Positions 16,339-25,514 are shown, numbered from the stretch's first letter. The stretch: 44,316 bases of DNA from Thermoguttaceae bacterium (GCA_017557195.1 JAFZAL010000171.1:1-44316); one strand, 5' to 3'. Made by a program: numbers and translations. The notes: a model not told the origin generated them from the letters alone.

Positions 16339-19300
16339 ATGAACTGGGAGAATCCGGGAATTCTGTCGTTAATTTGGCTTGAGCCGATCATTGTCGCTCT
16401 GGCGTATTATTCCTATCGCAGCCGCAAAAAGGCGTTGGACAGGTTTATCGATCAGGACGCTCAAAAGCGTCTGGCGCCCAAACTGTCCGGCGGTCGCGCG
16501 GCGTTCAAAACGCTGTGTCTGCTTTTGGCGATAACGTTTTTTATCGTCGCTCTGGCGCGTCCGCGCTTCGGCGTCTATTATGAACAGGTTCAGCGGCGCG
16601 GCGCCGACATGTTTATTCTTCTGGACGTCTCAAAGTCAATGGACGCTCAGGACGTCATGCCCAGCCGATTGGAAAAGGCGAAGGCGGACTGTCTCGACTT
16701 GCTCAAGGAACTCAAGGGAGAACGCGTCGGTTTGATTATCTTTGCGGGAAAGCCGCTTTTGAAAGTCCCGCTGACGACGGATCAGGGCTTCTTCAAACGA
16801 ACGCTCAAAGATATCGATACTCAGTCCGCTCCGCGAGGCGGCACGCTCATGGGCGACGCGATTCGCCTGGCGATGGAGTCCATGCCGGAACGCACCGACC
16901 GGGATCAGGCGATGCTGCTCATTACCGACGGGGAAGACCACGAGTCGCTGCCGGTTGAGGCGGCGACTGCCGCGGCGGCAAAGAAGATGCGCGTCTTTAC
17001 GATGTCGATTGGCGACGCCAAAGAGGGAGCCAGAATTCCCGTTATCGAAGGACGCAACAAGTCGTACCTAAAAGACAAAAACGGTCAGGAAGTGTTCAGC
17101 AAGGCAGACGAAGGGCTTTTGCAGCAAATCGCGCTGGCGGGGTCTGGCGTGTACATTCCAGCTGGCACAAAGAGCTACGATTTAGGACAGGTTTACAAAG
17201 ACACGCTCAGCAAACTCAAGCACGGTACAGACGGCGTCGAGGAACGAATCCGCTATCGGGAACAGTACCAGTGGTTTTTAGCGGCGGGAATGTTCTTCTT
17301 AATCGTGTATGTTTTGATAAACGAGAAACGCGTTACAAGAAACGAAAAACAAGAGACGAATAACGAGAGGCGGGAAGTGAGAAACGAAAAACAACAGTCA
17401 GCGCTGAGCGCTCCATTGACGTTAATTCTGCTGTTCGTTTTGCTTGCTTCGCCCCAGACGTTACAGGCGGAAACGGTTCCGACGATGGCGTCCGCTCAAA
17501 GCGATTACCAAGCGGGTCATTTTACTCAGGCGGCGGAGAAGTATCAGAAGATTATAGACTCGATTGCGTCACAGAAAAATCCGAACGCTCAAAAGAAGGA
17601 CTTGACAATCTGCCAGTACAATCTGGCGCGAAGTCTGGACAAAGCCGGGCAGTTCGAGAAGGCGAAAGAAGCGTACCTGGCTGTTGCCGGGTCGGCAGAC
17701 GACGCGATGGCTCTCCGGGCGAAATACGACCTGGGGTGTCTGTACGCTCAAATTGCCAATCAGGAATCCGGGTCTGATCCCAAAGCCGTAGAAGATTCCG
17801 TCCGAAAAAAGATTCGCTCTAACGTCAATCGCGCGGCAGAACAGTTTCGAGCCGTTTTGGAAGCTCAGCCGGACTATCCCGACGCGAAAGAGAAGCTGGA
17901 ACGAGTTTTGACCGTCAGCCGCGAATGGGAAGACGCCTGGAAAGACGCCGATTTGAGAAAGGATGCGGAAAAGAAAACCGCGCTGGAATACGCCGTCGAC
18001 ATGGAGGAGGAACTTCTCAAGGCGAAGGCGAAAAGCTCTCGACTCGGTTTGAAAGACGATTCCCTTGTAACGCGACAGGAATACTTCCAGACTGCTGAGC
18101 AGTTGTCGGATTCGATTAAAAAAGCAGAACTTCTTCAGGACAAAACTTTCAAGGCGTTGTCAGGTCAAGAAGCCGCCGCAGCCCAGGCGCAGCCGGGACA
18201 GCCCGCGCCGCAAGCTCCCGTTTTGACCCCGGAACAGCAGGCGCAGCTGGAACAGGTTAAACCGGTGATTGAACAGTGGGTTAAAGACTCGCAGTCGGCA
18301 ATCGAGCAATCGGCTGAAAAGCTTTACAGCAAGGATTCCAAGGGCGCGGCGGATTCCCTGGCAGCGAGCGTCCAGACGCTTGACAACCTCTATCTGGTCA
18401 TGTCGCCTTTGCAGGAGATGATTACCAGAGCCATCAAAGAGCAAAAAGAGCTTATCAAATATACCGAGAAGGAAATTAAAAAGAAAGAGAACGCATCTAA
18501 AAAAGAAGCGGATTCGGATAAGGCAGAGAATAAAAGCGATAATCAAACCAACGACAAATTGTCACAGATTGAATTAGACGAGAACGTATTCAAGCAGACG
18601 TCGCTCCTTCCGTGGACAAAAGCTATCGTTCCCAAAGCCAAGGCAAAGCTTCAGCAGCTTCCGCCGGAAAAAGCGACGAAAAAAGACGACGACGGTTCAA
18701 AGTTAAAGCTGCAGGACAACGCCGAGAACCTCCAGGACGCACTGGACGCTCTGCAGAATCCGGAAGACGAAGCCGTCGACCCGAATTCCGCCAATCCTCA
18801 GGATCAGCAAGTTCAGAAGATGCGTAACATGTGCAAAAAGGCGGTCGAACTCGGCCCGTCGATTCCTCCGCTGGTTCAGTACGCAGCAAACGACTTAAAG
18901 GCATCGAAACTGGAAGACGCTCTCGAATCGCAAAAAGAAGCTCTCCGTTTGCTGGAAGAGATTCTCAAAGACGATTCCGAGCAGAATCAGGACAAGCAAG
19001 ACCAGCAAAACCAGGATCAACAGAATCAAGATCAACAAAACAAAGATCAGCAATGCGACAAATGCAATAACAAGCAAGATCAAAATAAAGATCAGCAAAA
19101 TAAGGACAAGCAGGATCAAGATAAAAAAGATCAGCAAGACCAAGATAAGCAGGATCAAGACAAGCAAGACGAACAAGATAAACAGAATCAAGACGAACAA
19201 AAACAGGACGAGCAAAACGAGTCCGAACAGGATAAGAAGTCTGAGGAAGAAGAGCAGAAAGACGAGCAGGAGGCTCAACAGGATGAGCAGGAAGGTCAGC

Positions 19301-19485
19301 AGGATGAACAGGAGGCTCAGCAGCAAGAGGCGCAGCAAGCTCAGCAAAATGACGAGGAATTGACCGACGCACAAGCGCGAGGTCTGATGCGCCGCGTCCA
19401 GGCTCGTCAGGATGAAAGGAAGAAACTGGAAGCCCAGCTTCGAAAATTGCTCAACCCCCCTGACAAAGTTGAAAAAGATTGGTAA
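16339..19485 (+). CDS. BatB-BatC fusion: vWA membrane protein joined to a TPR protein with Gln/Asp-rich tail
   Basis: The frame is continuous for 1048 residues. Residues 1-326 are a complete BatB: two N-terminal helices, vWA domain with DVSKS (Asp96) and LLITDGEDHE, and a C-terminal helix (WFLAAGMFFLIVYVLI). Residues 328-353 are encoded by a heptad repeat (NEKRVTRNEKQETNNERR...). Next comes LTLILLFVLLASPQTLQA, which looks exactly like a signal peptide with an Ala-x-Ala-type cleavage site, as expected at the start of a separate BatC. Then TPRs (YQAGHFTQAAEKYQKIID, GQFEKAKEAYLAVAG), long coiled-coil segments, and a tail of about 130 residues dominated by Gln, Asp, Lys and Glu. The former signal peptide would now be an internal membrane segment. 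BatB and BatC are usually separate, adjacent genes. Confidence 0.88.
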   Translation: MNWENPGILSLIWLEPIIVALAYYSYRSRKKALDRFIDQDAQKRLAPKLSGGRAAFKTLCLLLAITFFIVALARPRFGVYYEQVQRRGADMFILLDVSKSMDAQDVMPSRLEKAKADCLDLLKELKGERVGLIIFAGKPLLKVPLTTDQGFFKRTLKDIDTQSAPRGGTLMGDAIRLAMESMPERTDRDQAMLLITDGEDHESLPVEAATAAAAKKMRVFTMSIGDAKEGARIPVIEGRNKSYLKDKNGQEVFSKADEGLLQQIALAGSGVYIPAGTKSYDLGQVYKDTLSKLKHGTDGVEERIRYREQYQWFLAAGMFFLIVYVLINEKRVTRNEKQETNNERREVRNEKQQSALSAPLTLILLFVLLASPQTLQAETVPTMASAQSDYQAGHFTQAAEKYQKIIDSIASQKNPNAQKKDLTICQYNLARSLDKAGQFEKAKEAYLAVAGSADDAMALRAKYDLGCLYAQIANQESGSDPKAVEDSVRKKIRSNVNRAAEQFRAVLEAQPDYPDAKEKLERVLTVSREWEDAWKDADLRKDAEKKTALEYAVDMEEELLKAKAKSSRLGLKDDSLVTRQEYFQTAEQLSDSIKKAELLQDKTFKALSGQEAAAAQAQPGQPAPQAPVLTPEQQAQLEQVKPVIEQWVKDSQSAIEQSAEKLYSKDSKGAADSLAASVQTLDNLYLVMSPLQEMITRAIKEQKELIKYTEKEIKKKENASKKEADSDKAENKSDNQTNDKLSQIELDENVFKQTSLLPWTKAIVPKAKAKLQQLPPEKATKKDDDGSKLKLQDNAENLQDALDALQNPEDEAVDPNSANPQDQQVQKMRNMCKKAVELGPSIPPLVQYAANDLKASKLEDALESQKEALRLLEEILKDDSEQNQDKQDQQNQDQQNQDQQNKDQQCDKCNNKQDQNKDQQNKDKQDQDKKDQQDQDKQDQDKQDEQDKQNQDEQKQDEQNESEQDKKSEEEEQKDEQEAQQDEQEGQQDEQEAQQQEAQQAQQNDEELTDAQARGLMRRVQARQDERKKLEAQLRKLLNPPDKVEKDW
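17323..17412 (+). repeat. Heptad element 7, inside the batBC coding sequence
   Basis: Eleven consecutive 7-bp units (GAGAAAC, GCGTTAC, AAGAAAC, GAAAAAC, AAGAGAC, GAATAAC, GAGAGGC, GGGAAGT, GAGAAAC, GAAAAAC, AACAGTC) occupy 17323-17399. They abut the palindrome AGCGCT-G-AGCGCT (17400-17412). No right arm is present. Unlike other copies it has no TAG, so the frame stays open. Confidence 0.85.
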
Positions 19486-19486
19486 A

Positions 19487-19673
19487 ATAGAAGGCAGTAG
19501 GCAATAGGCAGTAGGCAATAGATGGGGATAATCTTTACTAATGCCTATTGCCTGGCGACTAACGTCTTCTATGAGTTTAGGTAAAAAGGTTTAGGCATTA
19601 GGCAATAGTAAAACTTACTACTGCCTACTGCCTACTGCCTATTGCCTTTTCCCACTCCCTATTCCCTATAAAT
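19487..19673. repeat. Heptad element 8
   Basis: The left arm has GGCAGTA/GGCAATA units. The centre has TGCCTATTGCCTGGCGAC and a TTAGGCATTAGGCAATAG block. The right arm is CTGCCTA/TTGCCTA units, then CCCTATT. It fills the gap between the two fusion genes and ends 3 bases before the next ATG. Confidence 0.8.
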
Positions 19674-19676
19674 ATC

Positions 19677-22427
19677 ATGAAATTCATACATACGTTTTTA
19701 TCGTTGACAATACTGACGTTATTATTTCCGACGCTGGCGCTGGCGGGCGAGCCGTCGACGCAGTCTGTTATGTCTATTGACGGACAGCAGATTGGGAATT
19801 CCGTCTACGAAGGGCAGACGATTGACTGGGTTGTAACGCTCATTGAAGCCGATCCGGTTAAGCCGAAGGTGGAAATGAACGACGATTTTCAGCTGGTCGA
19901 ACTCGGCGACCGTCCTCAAAATTCTACCAGCATAATTATTGTTAACGGCAGACGTATTGACAACAGCCAACGAAAGCACATCTATATGTATCAGCTCGTT
20001 CCCAATAAAACGGGCGATCTTCAACTGCCGAAACTTGTATTTGAAACCGAGGGGCGACAGCTAACTGCTGGCGGGGGAACGTTAACGGTGAAATCGGCAG
20101 ACGCACAGGATTTTATTATCATGAAAATCCTGGCGAGAGCGAACGGGAAAGACGTTTCGGAAGCTCCGGTGTATCCGATGCAGAATTTCGAAGTTGTTCT
20201 CCGAATTTGGGTCAAGGCGATTCCGGAGCCAAATTCCAACAGCAACCCGCTATCCATTCAGCAGAATCCTGTGCGTCTGAAAATCCCATGGGCGATGGAA
20301 AGTCTTTCCGATGGATTGTCGACGCCGTCGGACGTTAGCGTTTGGCTGGGAGAGTATCAAAGCTCTTCAGGCGGATTTTCTATTAACGACTACAAAAAGG
20401 CGATGTCCGCTTTTGATCTGATAGACGATTTCGATTTTGGATTTGGGTTCGGCTCCGCTTCTCGAAAGCCGTCGTTTTTAACATTCATGCCGAAACCGCA
20501 GGTTGTTACGCTTCCAGACGCCAACGGGACGGAAACGAAATATTGGCAGTTCGATTTTGTCAGACGTTTTACCGCTAAAAAAACCGGGACGTATCAGTTT
20601 GGTCCCGTCAACTTTCAGGGCGATTTGGCAGTTGGTTTTGAAAACGGACGTCTTCAGGGCGAAACGTTTTTCGCCAACGCCAAAGCGTTAACCGTCAAAG
20701 TCGTTCCGCCGCCGGAAAAAGGACGTCCAGACGATTACATCAACGCGGTTGGTCTGTTTGACATGACAGCGTCTGTAACGCCGGATAAAGTCAAGGTCGG
20801 CGATCCGATTACGCTCACAATTCGCGTTCGAGGCTCCGGCTCTTTTGAGGACATGACCGCGCCGAAACTGGAATCCATTCCCGCTTTTGCCGACAATTTC
20901 AAGATTTACGAAGCAACAGACAAGCTCACCGACGGGCAGATGGAGTTCAGTTGGTCAATGCGTCCTCTAAACGACAATATCAAGCAGATTCCTGCAATCA
21001 CTGCGTCATTTTTCAACGTAGAAACCGGAGAATATTTCCAGATGAAAACGCCCCCCCTTCCTCTGACGGTGGAAAAGGGAACGACGCTGCTGATGTCTGC
21101 GCCGACTGTTCCCAACGCTGGAAACGGTTCGTCTGACCAGAACTGGAAAACAAGCCTTGGAGGCATTCACGCAAACGTTACAGACATCAATCTGCTTCGC
21201 GAATCCCGGTTCAATTTGATGAAATCGCCTTCGGCGTTTCTTTGGATCAATGGGATTATTTATACTGCGTTTATCGCATTGCTGGTTGTCCTGCTGTTTG
21301 TCAGAATGATGAAGTCAAGTCCGGTTCAGGTCAGACGCCGTCACGCCGCCGCTAACGCGCTGTCAGCGATTCGTCAGGCAAAATCTCTGAACAACCCCGC
21401 CGACCGGTTGGACGCTGTCGTCAAGGCGATTACCGTTTATGCCGCTGACAGGCAAAACGTTCCCTCTGCCGGTTTGACGACTGACGACGTGATTCGTCTT
21501 TTGCGTCAGGACGGCTGCAATGACGACAACGTTCTCAACGAGACGCGTTCGATTCTCCAAATGGCAGACGCCGCCCGATTTGGCGGCGTGGACGTCAGCG
21601 TAAATGTTACAGAAAAAGCGGAAAAGGTTATTATGAAACTGCGTGAGTTCAAATCGTCGTCTAAAATTATGGGCTTTCAGACTAACGTTCTGCTGCTTTT
21701 AGCCGTTGCCCTGACGATCTCCGGCTGTTCGCAGCCGATGTCGTCTGACGAGGTCAAACAGTTCCAAAAAGGACTGGACGAATTCTCGCAGGCGCAAAAG
21801 CCGGACGACTATTTGAATTCGGCTCAAACGTATTTGAATCTGATCAATCAGGGCGTCAAATCAGGGGCGGTTTACTACAATCTTGGCAATGCCTACGCAA
21901 TGGCGGGCGACAAACCCCGCGCGCTGGCGGCGTATCGACAGGCGGTTCCGTACATGCCGTCCAACCCGCATTTGCTTGACAACATCCAGTCCGTTGGCGG
22001 AAAAGAACAGTCCGTTCCTCTGTTTGAAAATCTGTTTTTCTGGCAGAACTGGATTTCTTTTCCCAACAAAGCGCTTCTCGCTACGATTTTGTCTGTCTTG
22101 ACGACGCTGACCTTGCTGGCGTTTTTCGTTTTTGGCAAACGTCCGATTTTATACGTCGGGATTGTTTTCGTCCTTCTGACTGCTTGCGTGTTCGTTTCCG
22201 CGCATTACGATTATCATCGATTTGTTCAGACGCAGCATGGCGTTGTAACAGCGCAAAAGGTGGTTGCCCGCAAAGGCGACGCCGACACATACGCACCCGC
22301 TTTAACCAAGCCGCTTACCGCCGGCGTAGAGTTTACCGTAGCGCAGAAACGCGGCGACTGGATTCTGATTAATCTGGACGATTCTCATGAAGGCTGGATT
22401 CCAGCGTCATCTGCGATTGTGTATTAG
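19677..22427 (+). CDS. BatD-BatE fusion: oxygen-tolerance beta protein joined to a TPR/SH3 lipoprotein-like module
   Basis: The protein has 916 residues. It opens with a signal peptide, followed by the beta-rich BatD region (30-510; SVTPDKVKVGDPITLTIRVR is typical). A transmembrane helix lies near 518-545, with a helical cytoplasmic domain to about 650. Then MGFQTNVLLLLAVALTISGC appears: a lipoprotein signal with a perfect lipobox ISGC (Cys684), as at the start of BatE. TPRs follow (AVYYNLGNAYAMAGDKPRALAAY), then two transmembrane helices, and a C-terminal SH3-like domain (WILINLDDSHEGWIPASSAIVY). BatD and BatE are usually separate. An internal ATG at 21633 has AAAAGG just upstream, so BatE could also be made alone. 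The 3' end overlaps the opposing gene by 59 bases. Confidence 0.88.
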   Translation: MKFIHTFLSLTILTLLFPTLALAGEPSTQSVMSIDGQQIGNSVYEGQTIDWVVTLIEADPVKPKVEMNDDFQLVELGDRPQNSTSIIIVNGRRIDNSQRKHIYMYQLVPNKTGDLQLPKLVFETEGRQLTAGGGTLTVKSADAQDFIIMKILARANGKDVSEAPVYPMQNFEVVLRIWVKAIPEPNSNSNPLSIQQNPVRLKIPWAMESLSDGLSTPSDVSVWLGEYQSSSGGFSINDYKKAMSAFDLIDDFDFGFGFGSASRKPSFLTFMPKPQVVTLPDANGTETKYWQFDFVRRFTAKKTGTYQFGPVNFQGDLAVGFENGRLQGETFFANAKALTVKVVPPPEKGRPDDYINAVGLFDMTASVTPDKVKVGDPITLTIRVRGSGSFEDMTAPKLESIPAFADNFKIYEATDKLTDGQMEFSWSMRPLNDNIKQIPAITASFFNVETGEYFQMKTPPLPLTVEKGTTLLMSAPTVPNAGNGSSDQNWKTSLGGIHANVTDINLLRESRFNLMKSPSAFLWINGIIYTAFIALLVVLLFVRMMKSSPVQVRRRHAAANALSAIRQAKSLNNPADRLDAVVKAITVYAADRQNVPSAGLTTDDVIRLLRQDGCNDDNVLNETRSILQMADAARFGGVDVSVNVTEKAEKVIMKLREFKSSSKIMGFQTNVLLLLAVALTISGCSQPMSSDEVKQFQKGLDEFSQAQKPDDYLNSAQTYLNLINQGVKSGAVYYNLGNAYAMAGDKPRALAAYRQAVPYMPSNPHLLDNIQSVGGKEQSVPLFENLFFWQNWISFPNKALLATILSVLTTLTLLAFFVFGKRPILYVGIVFVLLTACVFVSAHYDYHRFVQTQHGVVTAQKVVARKGDADTYAPALTKPLTAGVEFTVAQKRGDWILINLDDSHEGWIPASSAIVY

Positions 22428-23274
22428 ACTCGAGGGTTTGAGGAGCGCTTTGCTCCTCGCTGTTCGCTCCGTGGGTTTGGACGTCCATCGTTGTCAAAAA
22501 GAGGATCAAAAAGAAAACCAGTATAGCGATCAGCTTTTTAATCCATCCCGTTAAGGACAGCCATTTGACCGGGACAAAATCCTCTTTTTTCGCGAACGAC
22601 AAGTCCAGAAGTTTTTTCTGCCGCCAGTTGTTGATTATTTTGTTGATTATTCCGACAAGCCAAACGCCGGCGCCAACCAGGGTTATCTGAATCAGCTGCC
22701 AGTTAACCTGTTTATGAGTCAGCTGCGCTGTCGTTGCAGCGGCAAAAACGAACGCTGCAACTGCCCCAACGTAAATCCAAACGCTCGTTATCGCTTGACG
22801 CCCGCGGCGGGAAATCAGAAACAGGTATTGAAATTGTAACAAATAGACCCAGAAAAGAATTGCAATTGTGGCGCAATAAACAGATTTTTGATACAGCCAG
22901 CTGTTGGCGGAGTTGAACAGTTCTCTTGCTGAAATGGCAGAGATAAAAATACAAGCGGCGATAAACGTCAGCGCCGTCAACCAGGTAATAAGATACGACA
23001 GACGAACAAAAAAAGGCGGTTTCGGTTCGTTGTTTTTCGGTTTAGCTTTCCTCTCCGGCTTCTTTTTAGGTTCCTGCTTTGTGACGGTTTTCTTCGTCTG
23101 TTCAGATTCCTTTGAAGAAGCAGAGTTTTCCTGCTCTTTTCGCTGTTTGGCCAACGCGGCAACGCGGGACTGCAAAGGCGAAGTTTTCTGCGGAACGCTG
23201 ACGCTTTCCGGCGTCAAGTCGTCGTCCTCGTCTTCCCAGTCGTAGCGGTCGGAATGTCGTTTTTTTCGTCCCAT
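22369..23274 (-). CDS. Polytopic membrane protein with a charged N-terminal tail, unknown function
   Basis: The 301-residue protein has about 85 N-terminal cytosolic residues that are highly charged and Lys/Glu/Pro-rich (KKPERKAKPKNNEPKPP). About five transmembrane segments follow: YLITWLTALTFIAACIFI, SVYCATIAILFWVYLL, SVWIYVGAVAAFVFAAA, ITLVGAGVWLVGIINK and LIAILVFFLILFLTTM. A Ser/Gln-rich tail ends it. No family is recognised. It converges on batDE, and the coding regions overlap tail to tail by 59 bases, so the last 19 residues are antisense to the BatE SH3 region. The true stop could be confirmed only by homologues. Confidence 0.7.
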   Translation of the reverse strand: MGRKKRHSDRYDWEDEDDDLTPESVSVPQKTSPLQSRVAALAKQRKEQENSASSKESEQTKKTVTKQEPKKKPERKAKPKNNEPKPPFFVRLSYLITWLTALTFIAACIFISAISARELFNSANSWLYQKSVYCATIAILFWVYLLQFQYLFLISRRGRQAITSVWIYVGAVAAFVFAAATTAQLTHKQVNWQLIQITLVGAGVWLVGIINKIINNWRQKKLLDLSFAKKEDFVPVKWLSLTGWIKKLIAILVFFLILFLTTMDVQTHGANSEEQSAPQTLESNTQSQMTLESSLHENRPD

Positions 23275-23290
23275 GGTTTTTATTTATAAT

Positions 23291-24349
23291 TTATCGCAAA
23301 GGCGTCATTTGTTCCGGGGTGAGGAAATAGCCGAATTCCAAAAAACGGTTGACCATTTCCGCCGTTTCCGGCTGATACAAAAGCGCGTTGTGTTTGTGAA
23401 ACAGAACTTTGTAATCGTCTGCGCCGGACAGCCGCGTACTGGACAGCTCAACAACGCCGTCATCGTCCCCGCGCAGTCCGCTGCAATGTCCTTTGCCGCT
23501 TGGCGTTCCGCCTGCAATAACGCCGTAAGGACATGGCGGAACGATAAGTCCTTTGGAAAACTCTTTCCAGCCCTCGCCCATTTGATACAGCGACGCGCCG
23601 GCAATGTCTTTGGCAAGCGGATTGGTTTGGTAATGATACTGAGCGGTGTACGTTCCATAATTGGGCGTTGCGATAAAAACAACGCGCCCAAATCGTCGTG
23701 GATCAGGACGGATTCCCAATCGATTTCCTTTCCCGGACATGTACGACCGAACGACCAGCCCGCCCATGCTGTGAGCGACAAAGTCGATGGTAGTAACCCC
23801 GTCCAGAGAGGAAACCAGCCGTTCCATCCAGGCAGCGTGCGCTTCCAGCGATCCTTGCGTTGACGGATAGGCGGCTTGGATAACCTGATCGTATCGCCCG
23901 GACTGACGCAGTCGATTGGCAACTTTATCAAGCAGTTTGTAATTCCCAAAAAATCCGTGAACGAGTATAACCGCTCTCCCGTTCATTGGCGGCATACGCC
24001 GCGCCTGTTTAATCTTTTCCAGCCGTTCTTTACAATGGTCAAACGAGCCGAAGGCGTATTGTTTTGCATCCGGATCAATGAGTCGACATTGCTTGAAAAT
24101 GCAGTTATACTGAATTCTCCAACCCTGAAACCAGATTTCGTCTGACCAGTACTGAATTCCCCCCATCGTTGGAAGGGGGATGGCAAACGGTTCTGACGCT
24201 TCGGACTGAACTGGCAGCGCTGGCTGAACTCCAGACGGCGCCATCGAAAGCGGGACTCCCCCTTGACCGAAAGCCGCAGTTGTGGATATTATTAAATATA
24301 TAAATACAGAACAAAGAAATTTATTCTTTGCTCCTTGGATATCAAGCAT
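23291..24349 (-). CDS. Exported triacylglycerol lipase/esterase-like alpha/beta hydrolase
   Basis: The start is placed at the ATG of MLDIQGAKNKF (24347-24349), which has AGGT 6-7 bases upstream; an ATG at 24391 is also in frame. A signal peptide is present (FLCSVFIYLIISTTAAFGQ). The lipase oxyanion motif is VILVHGFFGN. The nucleophile elbow is VAHSMGGL (Ser194 from this start), inside DFVAHSMGGLVVRSYM. Candidate Asp (GDDDGVVEL) and His (FHKHNALL) residues follow in the expected order. This matches PGAP1/lipase class 2-like enzymes cutting ester bonds outside the cytoplasm. The gene is 16 bases from the membrane protein gene downstream on the same strand. Confidence 0.85.
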   Translation of the reverse strand: MLDIQGAKNKFLCSVFIYLIISTTAAFGQGGVPLSMAPSGVQPALPVQSEASEPFAIPLPTMGGIQYWSDEIWFQGWRIQYNCIFKQCRLIDPDAKQYAFGSFDHCKERLEKIKQARRMPPMNGRAVILVHGFFGNYKLLDKVANRLRQSGRYDQVIQAAYPSTQGSLEAHAAWMERLVSSLDGVTTIDFVAHSMGGLVVRSYMSGKGNRLGIRPDPRRFGRVVFIATPNYGTYTAQYHYQTNPLAKDIAGASLYQMGEGWKEFSKGLIVPPCPYGVIAGGTPSGKGHCSGLRGDDDGVVELSSTRLSGADDYKVLFHKHNALLYQPETAEMVNRFLEFGYFLTPEQMTPLR

Positions 24350-24380
24350 GTTTTTACCTATATTGTTTAGCATGCGTTTT

Positions 24381-24410
24381 TTAACGAACAAAGACTGTTC
24401 TTGTTCGTAA
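24381..24410. promoter_or_regulatory. Inverted repeat between the divergent lipase and ruvX genes
   Basis: CGAACAA (24385-24391) and TTGTTCG (24401-24407) form a 7-bp inverted repeat with a 9-base spacer, widened by TTA/TAA on the outside. It lies between divergent genes and may be an operator or a leader hairpin of the lipase mRNA. A TATAAT at 24460-24465 could serve ruvX, but no matching -35 is seen. Confidence 0.4.
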
Positions 24411-24487
24411 TCCTATTGAGCGTTAAACAATCCGCCATCATAAAAGATGGGCGTTTTATTATAATCCCTTAACGCATTTTTGGCAAG

Positions 24488-24967
24488 ATGAATATATCAG
24501 ATCCTTTGCCGCCCGGCAAGATAGCGGCGGTTGACTTCGGAACGGTTCGACTTGGCGTGGCAATAACCGACGTTGACAGAAAGATAGCGTCTCCGTACGA
24601 AAACCTGACTCGGAAGTCGGAACGTCTTGACGGTCAGTGGTTTATGGATTTTGTTCGGGAGGAAAAGATCGTTCGTTTTGTGGTTGGATTGCCGTTGTAT
24701 CCCAGCGGAGACGAAAGCCCGAAATCCGCTCAGGCGAGAGAATTTGGCGCGTGGCTGGAAAATCTGACGAAAGTTCCCGTTGTTTTTTACGACGAGCGGT
24801 ACAGTTCCAAATTCGCGGACGAATTGATGAGAGAAGCCGGGTTCTCCCAAAAGAAAAAGCAGGCGCGCCGGGATATGCTGGCGGCGTACGTTCTGTTGTC
24901 GGCATATTTGGAAGCGCTCAATAAACCGTCCGGAGACGTTTATTTGGCAAATCAAAGTCTGGAATAG
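24488..24967 (+). CDS. ruvX: RuvX/YqgF family putative pre-16S rRNA nuclease (Holliday junction resolvase fold)
   Basis: The 159-residue protein has the RNase H-like core: AAVDFGTVRLGVAITD with catalytic Asp16, VVGLPLYPSGDESPKSAQA, the VVFYDERYSS motif, and the final acidic residue in ARRDMLAAYVLLSAYLE. All three family acidic positions are kept and the length is usual (130-160). In E. coli the homologue matures the 5' end of 16S rRNA. No Shine-Dalgarno sequence is seen. The gene stands alone. Confidence 0.9.
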   Translation: MNISDPLPPGKIAAVDFGTVRLGVAITDVDRKIASPYENLTRKSERLDGQWFMDFVREEKIVRFVVGLPLYPSGDESPKSAQAREFGAWLENLTKVPVVFYDERYSSKFADELMREAGFSQKKKQARRDMLAAYVLLSAYLEALNKPSGDVYLANQSLE

Positions 24968-25000
24968 GCTATAGATAAATCTCATTTGCTTTTAAATTTT

Positions 25001-25027
25001 AACACAAAGAACACAAAGAACACAAAG
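25001..25027 (+). repeat. Left 9-bp tandem array of the GxxExxY cassette
   Basis: Three perfect AACACAAAG units (25001-25009, 25010-25018, 25019-25027) lie upstream of the GxxExxY gene. They are the reverse complement of the units downstream of the same gene. Confidence 0.9.
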
Positions 25028-25134
25028 AAATAATGGTGATTCATTGTTTAACCTTTATCAATAATGCGTATAGTAGAAGCAATAACTGAAAAGGATAGCG
25101 ATACTATGCGTTTGTTTTTCAGCTTTTTACAATT

Positions 25135-25512
25135 ATGACTAACGACGAAGCAATTCAAATATGTGATAAAATTAGACAAATTGCATACAATTTACATGAA
25201 TATCTTGGCGCAGGTTTCTTAGAAAAAGTTTATGAAAATGGACTTGCCCATCGATTGAAAAATGCAGGTATGAACGTTCAGACTCAAATTCCTGTTCATG
25301 TATTCGATGAAGATGGGTTTGTTATTGGCGAATATGTTGTTGATCTGCTTGTAGATGGAATATTGATTGAACTTAAAACTGTCAGTACGCTTCTCCCTAT
25401 TCATACTGCTCAGGTTATCAACTATTTAAAAGCAACTCGAATAGAACATGCTCTATTGATTAATTATGGATCATATAAATTTCAGTGTAAGAAAATTGTG
25501 ATACGCAATTGA
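25135..25512 (+). CDS. GxxExxY protein (PD-(D/E)XK nuclease-like family)
   Basis: The 125-residue protein carries the name-giving motif GAGFLEKVYENGL. It also has EYVVDLLVDGILIELKTV, a PD-(D/E)XK-like D...ExK arrangement, and HTAQVINYLKAT. These are the conserved blocks of the GxxExxY family, whose function is not settled. The gene is AT-rich like the island downstream. It is bracketed by inverted 9-bp tandem arrays (25001-25027 and 25515-25586); its TGA stop is only two bases from the right array. This layout is that of a small cassette. Confidence 0.9.
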   Translation: MTNDEAIQICDKIRQIAYNLHEYLGAGFLEKVYENGLAHRLKNAGMNVQTQIPVHVFDEDGFVIGEYVVDLLVDGILIELKTVSTLLPIHTAQVINYLKATRIEHALLINYGSYKFQCKKIVIRN

Positions 25513-25514
25513 TT

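Noticed and set aside
18895..19518. Minus-strand open frame rich in Leu, Ile and Val opposite the batBC tail
   Set aside because: Antisense of the Gln/Asp-rich low-complexity tail; starts in a heptad repeat (MPTAYCLLP).
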